From NCBI RefSeq assembly GCF_026004055.1, contig NZ_BPIJ01000002.1, positions 963,862-1,027,861 on the forward strand: a stretch of DNA of 64,000 nucleotides, given 5' to 3'. The number at the start of each line of letters is the position of its first letter. Position 1 is the stretch's first letter. A program made the position numbers and the translations under genes. This document shows, piece by piece, positions 26,065 through 34,231 of the stretch. Origin of the DNA: Meiothermus sp. (lineage in GTDB: Bacteria > Deinococcota > Deinococci > Deinococcales > Thermaceae). The notes below the pieces were generated by a model. It had not been told where the DNA came from. It ran no database searches and was given only the letters and a program-made list of their open reading frames with translations.

Positions 26065-26628
26065 GTGACCGTGGAGGCTCGGACTGCCCCCAAACGCGAA
26101 GTAATCCTCGAGGCAACCATCCGAGTCCTAAGAGACCGGGGGTTGTCGGGCCTAAAAGTCGAGGAAGTAGCCCGGGAGGCCGAAGTCGGCAAAGGCACGG
26201 TTTATCTTTATTTCCAAGATAAACAAGACCTGTTGAAGGCGCTGGTGGAGCACCATACCTTTGCCTACTACCAGAAAGTAGAAGAGGTGGTGAACCGGAG
26301 TGCTTCCTTCCGTGACCGACTGGCCGAGGTGCTGCGGCTTCGGGTTGCCTGGGTGGAGGAGTGGCGGGGTTTGTGGGCAGCGGTTGCGCGGGAAGCCCAT
26401 CCTGCGGATACCACCGGCTGGCTCAGGGGCATGCACGAGCACTACCAGCGCCTGTTGGAAAAGCTTGTGCAGGACGGCAAAGCCAGGGGTGAGGTGCGCG
26501 CCGAACTGGATACCAGCCTGACCGCTGCCAGCATTGCAGCCTTGGCCTGCAACCCGCAGCTCGAGTTTCCACGGGAAGCCTACCTCGAGCACTTGCTTGG
26601 GGTGCTGTTGAAAGGAGTGGCGTTGTGA
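26065..26628 (+). CDS. TetR family transcriptional regulator
   Basis: About 187 residues. The N-terminal HTH is canonical: AILEATIRVLRDRGLSGLKVEEVA-type sequence followed by EAEVGKGTVYLYFQDKQDLL (residues 32-51). The C-terminal ligand domain is diverged, as is usual. GTG 26065 is chosen because the reading frame upstream (to 25939) looks non-coding and a -10 box sits just before. Its stop overlaps the start of the CarD gene (GTGA), so both are co-translated. The target genes are not evident; autoregulation is likely. Confidence 0.9.
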   Translation: MTVEARTAPKREVILEATIRVLRDRGLSGLKVEEVAREAEVGKGTVYLYFQDKQDLLKALVEHHTFAYYQKVEEVVNRSASFRDRLAEVLRLRVAWVEEWRGLWAAVAREAHPADTTGWLRGMHEHYQRLLEKLVQDGKARGEVRAELDTSLTAASIAALACNPQLEFPREAYLEHLLGVLLKGVAL

Positions 26629-27119
26629 GCGAATACCGTCCAGGAGATAAGGTTGTGTTGCCGCCGTATGGCGTAGGTGTGGTGGCGGGGATCGCCCAGC
26701 GTTCGGTTGCTGGCTCGGACAAAAGCTACTATCAGGTCGACTTTCCCGGAACCCGTTCCAAGGCCTATGTGCCGGTAGAAGCCCCACAAACCACCCGACT
26801 GCGTCGGGCCTTGTCGCCGGATCAGGTGAACGAAATTCTGGCCCTGCTGCGTGAAGGCCGCCTGCCCTTGCCCCGGCAGTGGGCAGCCCGCCACCGCAAG
26901 ACCACCGAGATCCTGGCCGATGGCGACCCCTTCCGCATCGCCACCCTGGCCGGTCAGCTTAGGGCCTGGGAACTCGAGAAAGGCCTGCCTGACCTCGATC
27001 GCCAGGCCCTGCGCCGAGCCATGCATCTTCTGGCCGAGGAAATTTCCCAGGTTATGGAAATTGGTCTCGACGAGGCCCGCAAGCTGTTCGAAGAAACCGT
27101 GGGTGAAAGCCTCAACTAA
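26625..27119 (+). CDS. CarD family transcriptional regulator
   Basis: A 164-residue CarD/CdnL-like protein. The N-terminal Tudor-like RNA-polymerase interacting domain (GDKVVLPPYGVGVVAGI...YYQVDF, residues 7-42) is followed by an all-helical DNA-binding domain (about residues 60-160). CarD binds the RNA polymerase beta subunit and stabilises open complexes at promoters. Placement directly after, and overlapping, a tetR gene is unusual. Confidence 0.92.
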   Translation: MSEYRPGDKVVLPPYGVGVVAGIAQRSVAGSDKSYYQVDFPGTRSKAYVPVEAPQTTRLRRALSPDQVNEILALLREGRLPLPRQWAARHRKTTEILADGDPFRIATLAGQLRAWELEKGLPDLDRQALRRAMHLLAEEISQVMEIGLDEARKLFEETVGESLN

Positions 27120-27132
27120 CCCACTATTACGA

Positions 27133-27160
27133 CAAAAAGCCCCCACGGGGGCTTTTTTTA
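27133..27160 (+). terminator. rho-independent terminator of tetR-carD
   Basis: AAAAGCCCCC pairs with GGGGGCTTTT around a 2-4-nt loop, followed by TTT. It lies 14 bp after the carD stop. A-rich 5' flank makes it potentially bidirectional. Confidence 0.93.
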
Positions 27161-27421
27161 CTACATTCACCATCCAAAGGCGCATCCAACACCTACAGGA
27201 GCCTCGTCCTTGTGAGCAGGCTGTTTGCCGATGAAGCAAACGAGTAGGGGCTGGCCTCATCATTCTTGCGGTTGTAGGAGCTAGACGGCTTGACGTTCTG
27301 CAGATGCCCCCAATAACGGAAAACCGCCCGCATCCTACCGATTATGGCGGTGAACCTGTCATCCGGGGCAGGCTTCGGCACCCTAGTCAACCGAAGAACG
27401 ATGATCCAACACGGGTCGCTG
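27161..27421. other. intergenic stretch, no gene supported
   Basis: About 260 bp between the carD terminator and anmK. A short minus-strand reading frame (27193-27390) has no Shine-Dalgarno and no family I recognise. It could be a gene remnant. Confidence 0.4.
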
Positions 27422-27427
27422 TAAAGT
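27422..27427 (+). promoter_or_regulatory. -10 box for leaderless anmK
   Basis: TAAAGT lies 7 nt before ATG 27435. No Shine-Dalgarno. Confidence 0.4.
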
Positions 27428-27434
27428 AGCTACT

Positions 27435-28514
27435 ATGCGTGTTTTGGGCTTGATGTCGGGCACTTCGGTGGATGCGGTGGATTTGCTGCTTTGCGATTTG
27501 GAGGGGCGGCCTCCCAAGCTCACCTGGCGGGTGCTGCAACACAAAGAAGCCCCCTTTCCAGCCCTGTTGCGGGCAGAGATTATCCGTACCCTCAAATCCC
27601 AGGCCTCTACCCGCGAGGTGGCCCGGTTGCATCATGCTATGGGCCGTTTTTATGCCGACGCTGCGGCTGAATATAAAGGTCAGGTGGATCTGGTCGCTTC
27701 TCACGGGCAGACCGTCTGGCACGAGCCGCCTCAGGCTACCTTGCAGCTTGGCGAGCCCGCCTATCTTGCCGAGGCGCTGGAAGTGCCGGTGGTGTCCGAT
27801 TTTCGTCCTTCGGACATGGCCTTGGGTGGGGAGGCTGCTCCCCTTGTGCCCTACCCCGATCTACTGCTCTATGGCGAGGCAGGCGTGAATCGCGCTATTC
27901 ACAACATCGGGGGTATCTCCAACCTAACCTACCTACCCGCCGACCTGAACCCTGAAAATGTCCGGGCTTTTGATACCGGCCCGGGCAATGCCTTGTTGGA
28001 CGAAGCCGCAAGCCGGCTGGGTTTGAGACAGGATACCGGTGGAGCTATAGCGGCTTCAGGCAAGCCAGACCACTTGTTGCTCGAGCGCTGGCTCAGCCAC
28101 CCCTACTTTGCGCGTAAGCCTCCCAAATCCACCGGCCGTGAGCTGTGGAACCTAGAAATGCTGGACGAGGACGCCTCCCTGCCCCCCGCCGACTTGCTTG
28201 CGACCCTGACCCTGTTCACGGCCCATTCCATTGCCCGGGCCTACCAGGAGTTTGTGCTCCCGTGGGGGCTGGACGAAATCTGGGTGGCGGGTGGGGGGGC
28301 CTACAACAGCACCCTTATGCAGCACCTCAAGGCACTGTTGCCGGTACCGGTGTATACCTTTGAGCAAAAAGGCCAGAACTCCAAGCACCGCGAAGCGCTT
28401 TGTTTTGCCGTACTGGGCTACCTTCGCTACCTCGAGCTGCCCAATGTCCTCAAACAGACTACCGGCGCGCGCAGGAATGCCATTGCCGGAAAAATCACGC
28501 TACCCTCGCAATGA
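27435..28514 (+). CDS. anmK: anhydro-N-acetylmuramic acid kinase
   Basis: A 359-residue AnmK. It opens and phosphorylates 1,6-anhydro-MurNAc to MurNAc-6-phosphate during recycling of peptidoglycan. GLMSGTSVDAVDLLL (residues 5-19) is the ATP-site motif; SHGQTVWH, NIGGISNLTYLP, FDTGPGNALLDE and the C-terminal WVAGGGAYN block are all conserved. A MurQ etherase gene is not adjacent. Confidence 0.95.
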   Translation: MRVLGLMSGTSVDAVDLLLCDLEGRPPKLTWRVLQHKEAPFPALLRAEIIRTLKSQASTREVARLHHAMGRFYADAAAEYKGQVDLVASHGQTVWHEPPQATLQLGEPAYLAEALEVPVVSDFRPSDMALGGEAAPLVPYPDLLLYGEAGVNRAIHNIGGISNLTYLPADLNPENVRAFDTGPGNALLDEAASRLGLRQDTGGAIAASGKPDHLLLERWLSHPYFARKPPKSTGRELWNLEMLDEDASLPPADLLATLTLFTAHSIARAYQEFVLPWGLDEIWVAGGGAYNSTLMQHLKALLPVPVYTFEQKGQNSKHREALCFAVLGYLRYLELPNVLKQTTGARRNAIAGKITLPSQ

Positions 28515-28533
28515 CCCTGCTCTTGCAAAAAAC

Positions 28534-28610
28534 TGGTGGGCCGTGCAGGACTTGAACCCGCGACCTGGCGATTATGAGTCGCTTGCTCTGACCAACTGAG
28601 CTAACGGCCC
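28534..28610 (-). tRNA. tRNA-Ile2(CAU), lysidine type
   Basis: On the minus strand the acceptor GGGCCGT/ACGGCCC is followed by A and an encoded CCA. The anticodon loop CTCATAA has anticodon CAU. The segment GCGACTCATAATCGC and GGTTCAAGTCC match E. coli ileX closely and differ from both initiator and elongator tRNA-Met, so TilS probably converts C34 to lysidine and the tRNA reads AUA. An elongator tRNA-Met assignment remains possible. Confidence 0.85.
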
Positions 28611-28620
28611 CCAAGCAGGT

Positions 28621-28649
28621 AGTCTAGCGGTTTTATGGCTTTTGCTCAA
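28621..28649 (-). promoter_or_regulatory. promoter of tRNA-Ile2(CAU)
   Basis: On the minus strand TTGAGC (28644-28649) and TAGACT (28621-28626) are separated by 17 bp, 11 bp before the tRNA. Confidence 0.65.
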
Positions 28650-29152
28650 CGTGGGGGAGGCGGGTGCTTGTCCTGGCCGGTGAGCTGATCCTCGAGCTCG
28701 CCAATATAAGCCGCTAGGGTGTTGCCGGCTTTTTCGATGTCCTCGCGTAGCTCGTGTTCTACCCGGTCAATCCGCTCGACTACCTGTTGTAGCTTGGCCT
28801 CGAGCCCCGCCGGGCTCTGGGCTTTGAGGCTCTCGAGTTCTCCCTCGAGCCACTTTTTGAGTTCGGAGAAGCGACTGGCCTCGGCCTCGTCGGCCAGTTT
28901 GCGGGTAGAAAGCAGCTCGCGGGCGTACTTCTTGACCTCGAGTAAAGCAGCGGTCTCGAGCCCCACCGTGTACAGAAAATAGATCACTACCAACACCGCC
29001 ATGATGGCAAGCATCACGATGCCAAAAGGCGCATTTACCTGGGTAAATATCAACGAAAGCGGCTTCTCCTCACTAAAAACCGCCCAGTTGCGCCAGGCAA
29101 AAACCGCCATCAAGACGATTACGACCAGCAGAAAAACATTTCGACCCCGCAT
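28646..29152 (-). CDS. LapA-like membrane protein with coiled coil
   Basis: A 168-residue protein. Two N-terminal helices (residues 6-22 and 44-66) in the arrangement of the LapA/DUF1049 domain are followed by a cytoplasmic, Glu/Leu-rich helix predicted to be a coiled coil (about 75-155). Short Pro-rich tail. GAGG precedes the ATG. E. coli LapA helps in lipopolysaccharide assembly; the role in this lineage is unknown. The tRNA-Ile2 -35 box overlaps the last codons of this gene. Confidence 0.75.
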   Translation of the reverse strand: MRGRNVFLLVVIVLMAVFAWRNWAVFSEEKPLSLIFTQVNAPFGIVMLAIMAVLVVIYFLYTVGLETAALLEVKKYARELLSTRKLADEAEASRFSELKKWLEGELESLKAQSPAGLEAKLQQVVERIDRVEHELREDIEKAGNTLAAYIGELEDQLTGQDKHPPPPR

Positions 29153-29350
29153 CTTTAGCCTCGAACGGGATTATATCCCTAACGATACGTTAAGTGTTCT
29201 CCATTTGATTGGAGTCAGGCCCATCCCAGACCCGAAACTTCTCGTGGGGTACTTGAGTATGGTTTGACCTACCTAAAAACTGCGCCTCCTACAATACAGC
29301 TTGCTCAAAAGTGATGACAAACACACGACAATCCTGAAAGCAAGGACACC

Positions 29351-30094
29351 CTAGGGCAGCATCGGCTCCGCGGTGTCCTCGGTAAGCCGCAAAAAGAACT
29401 CTTCCAGATCGAAAGAGCCGTGCTGGTGCAGGAGTTCTTGGGGAGAGCCCAAGGCTAGCAGACGGCCCCGGTGTACCAGGGCTACCCGGTCGGCGACCTG
29501 TTCGGCCAGATGGAGCTGGTGGGTGGCGTACAGCACCGCCCGCCCGTTCTTGGAGTAGTCTTGCAGAAGGTTTTTGACCAGCCGGGTGGCATGCGGGTCG
29601 AGCCCTACCATTGGCTCGTCCAGGATGAGCGCCGGGGGCGCGTGCAGCAGACTCAGGGCCAGCGAGAGCTTTTGCCGCATGCCGTGGGAGTAGGTTTCGA
29701 TGAGGGAAGAAGCAAAGCGATCCAGACGAAACTGCACCAGGAGTTCCTCGATGCGGGCCTCGGCCCGATCCCTGGGGAGCCGGTAGACCCCGGCGGCAAA
29801 GCGCAGGAGCTCGAGGCCCGACAGCTTGCCGTACAGGTAGGGCCGGTCGGGTACATAGCCAAACTGGGCTTTGGCCCGCACCGGGTCTTTCCAGACATCC
29901 ACCCCGTTTACCAGTGCCCGGCCCCGGCTGGGTCGCAGCAACCCCACCAGGGCCTTGATGGTGGTGCTTTTGCCAGCCCCGTTGGGCCCTAGTAGGGCCA
30001 GGGTTTCGCCGGGGCGCACCTCGAGGTTCAGGCCCTCCAGGGCCACAAACGGGCCATACCGCTTGCTCAGGTCTTGCAGCAGGATCATCGCCAC
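29351..30094 (-). CDS. ABC transporter ATP-binding protein without adjacent permease
   Basis: A 247-residue ATPase of the CcmA/DrrA export group. Walker A GPNGAGKST, a variant signature YSHGMRQKLSLALSLL (H in place of the first Gly of LSGGQ, common in this group), and Walker B ALILDEPMVGLDP. H-loop YATHQLH. Start GTG 30094 or ATG 30088. No permease lies next to it in this window, so its membrane partner must be elsewhere or supplied in trans. Confidence 0.88.
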   Translation of the reverse strand: MAMILLQDLSKRYGPFVALEGLNLEVRPGETLALLGPNGAGKSTTIKALVGLLRPSRGRALVNGVDVWKDPVRAKAQFGYVPDRPYLYGKLSGLELLRFAAGVYRLPRDRAEARIEELLVQFRLDRFASSLIETYSHGMRQKLSLALSLLHAPPALILDEPMVGLDPHATRLVKNLLQDYSKNGRAVLYATHQLHLAEQVADRVALVHRGRLLALGSPQELLHQHGSFDLEEFFLRLTEDTAEPMLP

Positions 30095-30165
30095 GATTAA
30101 AGCCTAAGGCCCAAAGCCCAAAGCCACGGTGCAAAAGCGGCGCTCGAGCCCTAGCTCAAGGGGGT

Positions 30166-31482
30166 TTACCTTAGTTCTTCTAAGGCCCGTCGCAGGATGG
30201 CATCTTTGTTCAGATCTACCTCGGCCTGGCCGCGCTCAGCGGGCAGGTTCACCGCAGGGCGGGGCTGGCTGAAGCTGAACTTGCCCTGGGCGTCGGCCTT
30301 GGTCGTAAAGCTCTGGCCGCCGATGGTGAGGGTTACGTTCTCGCCCGGCTTAGCTCCGGCGCCCTCGAAGGCCACCGGTACTTCAAAGCGGGTGTCCTTG
30401 ACCTCGATATCGGGCTTGATGCCCTCCTTGTTGATGCCCCGGCGCTTAGGGGTGAGCCATTCGAAGGTGACCAGGGTCAGGTCGCCGCCGTTGGCTAGGT
30501 CAATTACGTTCTGCCCCACGCCCTTGCCGAAAGAGGTTTCGCCGATTACCTTGGCCCGTCCGGTGTCCTGTATGGCGCCCGCCACGATCTCCGAGGCCGA
30601 GGCCGAGTTGCCGTTGATCAGCACCACCATGGGGCCGCTCCAGGTGACCTGGCCGTTGGCCTCGCAGTAGAGCCGGGTCTCGGTGCGGGTGCGGGTATAC
30701 ACAATGGGTCCTTCACGGATGAAGGCCCGCGCTACCTGGCAGCCCTGATCCAGCAGGCCGCCCCCGTTGTCGCGCAGGTCGAAGACCAGCTTTTGTACCC
30801 CGCGCTGTTTCATCTCGTTCAGAGCGGCATTTAGTTGTTCAATCACCCGCACATTGCCGAAGGTCTCGAGGGCCACATACCCCACATTGCCCGGCAGGAT
30901 GGTCTTGGAAACCGAGATAATTTCCACCCGCTGCCGGATCATCTCGAAGCGAAGGAGGGCGTTGGTACCGTCGCGGCGGACGCCGATGGTGACCTTGGTG
31001 TTCTGGGGCCCCCGGATCTGGGCCACAATTTCGTTCAGGTCGAGCTTGGTGACATCCTGACCGTTGACCTCGACGATGATATCGCCGGCCTTGATGCCCG
31101 CATTGAAGGCCGGCAGCCCCCGGATGACCCCTTGTACCCGCGCGCCGCCGCCATTCTCGTTGGGCGCAAGGGTGGCGCCAATGCCAAAAAATTCACCCTG
31201 CACGTCCTGGTTGCGTAGGCTGGCCCGCTGAGGGGGCGAGTAGCTGGTAAACTCATCGTCCAAAGCCCCCAGCATGCCCCGAATGCCGCCCTCCAGCACG
31301 CGATTGAGCTTATCGGCCTCGAGGCGGGTCAAATACTGGTTCTGGATGAGTTGGTAGGTTTGCACCAGGGCTTGTCCATAGGGGTTACGGTTAAAGGCCT
31401 CGACTGCCCCCCCCGCAAGCTGGGCATAGACCAGGGCGGCTAGAATGCCGCCCGCCACAATTAACCAGGCTCTACGCTTCAT
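30166..31482 (-). CDS. C-terminal processing protease, S41 family (CtpA-like)
   Basis: About 438 residues. An N-terminal signal/anchor (RRAWLIVAGGILAALVYAQ), a helical segment, a PDZ domain (FFGIGATLAPN...GIKAGDIIVEVNGQDV), and the S41 protease domain with Ser in NGNSASASE and Lys in GETSFGKGVGQ, forming the Ser-Lys dyad. It cuts envelope proteins at their C-terminus. The last ~60 residues form an extra domain. ATG 31482 with AGGTG upstream is chosen; GTG 31494 is the alternative. Confidence 0.92.
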   Translation of the reverse strand: MKRRAWLIVAGGILAALVYAQLAGGAVEAFNRNPYGQALVQTYQLIQNQYLTRLEADKLNRVLEGGIRGMLGALDDEFTSYSPPQRASLRNQDVQGEFFGIGATLAPNENGGGARVQGVIRGLPAFNAGIKAGDIIVEVNGQDVTKLDLNEIVAQIRGPQNTKVTIGVRRDGTNALLRFEMIRQRVEIISVSKTILPGNVGYVALETFGNVRVIEQLNAALNEMKQRGVQKLVFDLRDNGGGLLDQGCQVARAFIREGPIVYTRTRTETRLYCEANGQVTWSGPMVVLINGNSASASEIVAGAIQDTGRAKVIGETSFGKGVGQNVIDLANGGDLTLVTFEWLTPKRRGINKEGIKPDIEVKDTRFEVPVAFEGAGAKPGENVTLTIGGQSFTTKADAQGKFSFSQPRPAVNLPAERGQAEVDLNKDAILRRALEELR

Positions 31483-31682
31483 ATTCTCGTTCACCTAAGT
31501 TCATAGTGTAGCGGCAATGAATGAGAGCGAAGTGTTCATCAGAGGACAAACCAAGTTGCATGACGCTGCAGGTCTGGGTTGGCATGGTGCCCAGGCTGCC
31601 CATGAGAGCCTTGGGTGCGGAAAGAGCATGGTGTAGCCAATGAAAAAACCGTTTTTGCACAGTTTTTGAATCGATTTGGGCT

Positions 31683-31688
31683 TAAAGT
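31683..31688 (+). promoter_or_regulatory. -10 box for leaderless vanW-like gene
   Basis: TAAAGT ends 6 nt before ATG 31695. No Shine-Dalgarno (GGGGGT directly before ATG). Confidence 0.4.
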
Positions 31689-31694
31689 GGGGGT

Positions 31695-32876
31695 ATGCGA
31701 GCCCTCGCCATAGCAGTTTTTCTTTGGATTTCCCTGGCTTTGGCCGGGCCAGATGGCATTTACTATGCCCTCGAGAACCGCATCGAAAAAGGCCAGATTG
31801 TTACGGTTGGCATCCCCCAACGCATCAAGATTGGCGGGGTAGGCCAGCTCGAGGCCCTGCTAACCAAAGCCGCCCGCCCTGCGCGGGAAGCCCGCTGGAT
31901 TTTCGACGAGACCCTGAAGGACTGGGTGCTCTCCGACCAGATGGGCCATAGCTTTGCCGTGGCCGAGGCCAAAAAACGCTACCTCGAGGCCCTCAAAGCC
32001 GGGCAGGACGAGTTTATCTTACCGGTTGTGCACGCCCTGCATCCCAAGGGGGCGCCCTACTACTACCGCCTGGGCATCCGCCAGCTTTTGGCCGAAGCCA
32101 CCACCTCTTTTGCGGGTTCGTCCTACGAACGCCGCTACAACATTGCCCTGGGGGCCAGCCGCCTGAACGGGGTTCAGATTGCTCCCGGCGAGACCTTCTC
32201 CTTTGCTAAGGCCATGGGCGAGGTTTCGGAGCGCACCGGCTTCAAAAAAGCCTTCGTGATCTCTGGTGAACAGACCGTGGAGGGCGTGGGCGGGGGTATG
32301 TGCCAGGTCTCCACCACCCTCTTCCGCTCGGCCTACTTCTCGGGGCTGCCCATCGTGCAGCGCCGCCCGCACAGCTACCAGGTGCGCTACTACCAGCCCA
32401 CCGGCCTCGATGCGGCGGTGTTTTTGCCCTCGCTTGACCTCAAGTTCAAAAACGACACCCCCGGCCACCTGCTGATCCAGAGCAGCGTGAGCGGCAGCCG
32501 CCTTACCTTCCGCCTCTTTGGCACCAAGGATCGCGAGGTGACCTGGAGCAACCCGGTGACCCTAAGCCGCACCCCGGCCCCACCCACCCGCTTTATCGTG
32601 AGCCCGGAGTTGCCGGCCCAGCGCTTTGTACAGGTGGATTGGGCCGCCGAGGGGGCCACGGTGAACGTCTACCGCACCATTCGCTTTGCCGGCGGCAAGA
32701 TAGCCAAGGACACCCTAACCAGCACCTACCGCCCCTGGGGCGCGGTCTGGCTGGTGGGGGAGGGCACCCGCTTGCGCTCGGGCCGGTTGATTACGGCCGC
32801 CACCGACGATGCACCCGACAACCACGGCTACCGCCTGCCCACCCAGACCGCCCTGCGCCCGACCCGCAACCGCTAG
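31695..32876 (+). CDS. VanW family protein
   Basis: A 393-residue secreted protein: signal peptide [17 protein letters not shown], then an N-terminal domain, then the VanW core with [29 protein letters not shown] sequence, [29 protein letters not shown] and [11 protein letters not shown]. The single Cys in GGGMCQVST is conserved. VanW occurs in some vancomycin-resistance clusters but its activity is unknown; outside those clusters it is a common envelope protein. It converges on apgM with a 4-bp stop-codon overlap. Confidence 0.9.
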   Translation: MRALAIAVFLWISLALAGPDGIYYALENRIEKGQIVTVGIPQRIKIGGVGQLEALLTKAARPAREARWIFDETLKDWVLSDQMGHSFAVAEAKKRYLEALKAGQDEFILPVVHALHPKGAPYYYRLGIRQLLAEATTSFAGSSYERRYNIALGASRLNGVQIAPGETFSFAKAMGEVSERTGFKKAFVISGEQTVEGVGGGMCQVSTTLFRSAYFSGLPIVQRRPHSYQVRYYQPTGLDAAVFLPSLDLKFKNDTPGHLLIQSSVSGSRLTFRLFGTKDREVTWSNPVTLSRTPAPPTRFIVSPELPAQRFVQVDWAAEGATVNVYRTIRFAGGKIAKDTLTSTYRPWGAVWLVGEGTRLRSGRLITAATDDAPDNHGYRLPTQTALRPTRNR

Positions 32877-34102
32877 GCCCCGTACTTTTGCAGCTTGCCC
32901 GCATGGGCCAAGAGCAAGGGCATCAGCTCCACCCCGCGCAGGTGTCCCAGGCTGCCCCGGGCGGCTTCGTCTTCGGTGAAGCGCTGGGCGGGGTCGTTGC
33001 GCAGGTAGGGGGCGTGGAGCAGCAGTGGTACGGGATGCCAGGAGTGGGCCTTCAGCATGCTGGGGGTGGAGTGGTCGCCGGTGATGGCCAGAACATCGGG
33101 CTTCAGGGCCAGCAGCTCGGGCAGCAGGTGGTCAAAAAGCTCGATCTTGTGGACTTTTTCCTCGAAATTGCCGTCCTCGCCGGTGGAGTCGGTTTTCTTG
33201 AAGTGCAGGTAGAAAAAGTCGTAGCGATCCCAGTGGGTTTGCAGGGCCTTCACCTTGCCCTCGGGTGCGTCCTCCACCCCCTCTACTGCCAGCACTTCCA
33301 TGCCTACCAGGCTGGCCAGCCCCTTGTACATGGGGTAGCTGGCAATGCAGGCCGGGGTGAGCCGGTACACCTCGGACATCAGGGGGAAGCGGGGGCGCTC
33401 GGAGATGCCCCGAAACAAAGCCCCGTTAATCTGAGGTTCGTCGGCCAGCACCTCGCGGATGCGCTCGGATAGCCGGTTGAGCACGGTTGCGGTGCGCTGG
33501 CTTTTAGGGTCGCTCGAGTCTTTGGGTAAGGCCGCCAGGGGGGGCACCCCGGTTTTCTGGGGGTCGGTGTCGGTGACGTGTTCGCCCAGGCCCTCCCCGC
33601 GCAGAATCACCACAAAGCGGTGCTCAGACTCGGTGTAGAAGCGCACGCTTACACCGTCAATCTCGCGGATGGCGGCCTCGAGTCTCCCCACCACCCGCAC
33701 GTTCTCGGCGTCGCTGGGCCGGCCCGCCCGGCGATCTACGATCAGCCCGTTTTTGTCTAGCGTGGCGAAGTTGCCCCGCACCCCCACGTCGCCGTCCTGG
33801 AAGTCGGCCCCAATCCCGATGGCCGAGAGCGCCCCGCGCCCCACCAGGTACTGGAAGGGGTCGTAACCAAAGAGCGAGAGGTGGCCGGGGCCCGAGCCGG
33901 GGGCCAGGCCCGGATAGACCGGGGTGAGTAGCCCCAGGGCGCTGCGCTGGGCCAGGGCATCCAGGTGGGGGGTATGGGCGGCGGCCAGCTCGGTAGCGCC
34001 CCCGAACGCTTTGGGAAGCCCGCCCACACCGTCTAGCACGACCAGCAGAATCTTGGAAGGGGTTTTTTGCGACAACTCGGCCATCACCGGGAGCATGTCC
34101 AT
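32873..34102 (-). CDS. apgM: 2,3-bisphosphoglycerate-independent phosphoglycerate mutase, archaeal type
   Basis: A 409-residue metalloenzyme of the alkaline-phosphatase superfamily that interconverts 3- and 2-phosphoglycerate. [10 protein letters not shown] (residues 19-28) holds the first metal Asp; [15 protein letters not shown] contains the phosphoserine site; [14 protein letters not shown] and ITGDHSTPS give the other metal ligands. The archaeal-type enzyme is standard in Thermaceae. ATG 34102 lies 6 nt from TAGAAT (34109-34114), a leaderless arrangement. Confidence 0.95.
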   Translation of the reverse strand: MDMLPVMAELSQKTPSKILLVVLDGVGGLPKAFGGATELAAAHTPHLDALAQRSALGLLTPVYPGLAPGSGPGHLSLFGYDPFQYLVGRGALSAIGIGADFQDGDVGVRGNFATLDKNGLIVDRRAGRPSDAENVRVVGRLEAAIREIDGVSVRFYTESEHRFVVILRGEGLGEHVTDTDPQKTGVPPLAALPKDSSDPKSQRTATVLNRLSERIREVLADEPQINGALFRGISERPRFPLMSEVYRLTPACIASYPMYKGLASLVGMEVLAVEGVEDAPEGKVKALQTHWDRYDFFYLHFKKTDSTGEDGNFEEKVHKIELFDHLLPELLALKPDVLAITGDHSTPSMLKAHSWHPVPLLLHAPYLRNDPAQRFTEDEAARGSLGHLRGVELMPLLLAHAGKLQKYGA

Positions 34103-34108
34103 GCGCCC

Positions 34109-34114
34109 ATTCTA
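34109..34114 (-). promoter_or_regulatory. -10 box for leaderless apgM
   Basis: TAGAAT on the minus strand, 6 nt before the ATG at 34102. No Shine-Dalgarno. Confidence 0.45.
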
Positions 34115-34231
34115 CCGATGGACAGGCGATGAGGCGCTACCGTTGCAAAAAACGACTCCTACTCGCCCTGCTACTTGTACGGTGGCGGGCAAGGGGGAAA
34201 GACAAGGCCGTTGTCTGGAATAGCGCGCTCT

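Noticed and set aside
27193..27390. Minus-strand frame of 65 residues before anmK
   Set aside because: No Shine-Dalgarno, odd composition and no family; at most a gene remnant.
28534..28610. Initiator tRNA-Met
   Set aside because: The three G-C pairs next to the anticodon loop and the mismatched acceptor end of initiators are absent.
31695..32876. Vancomycin resistance cluster
   Set aside because: Only a VanW-domain protein is present; no vanHAX or vanRS. VanW proteins are common envelope proteins.
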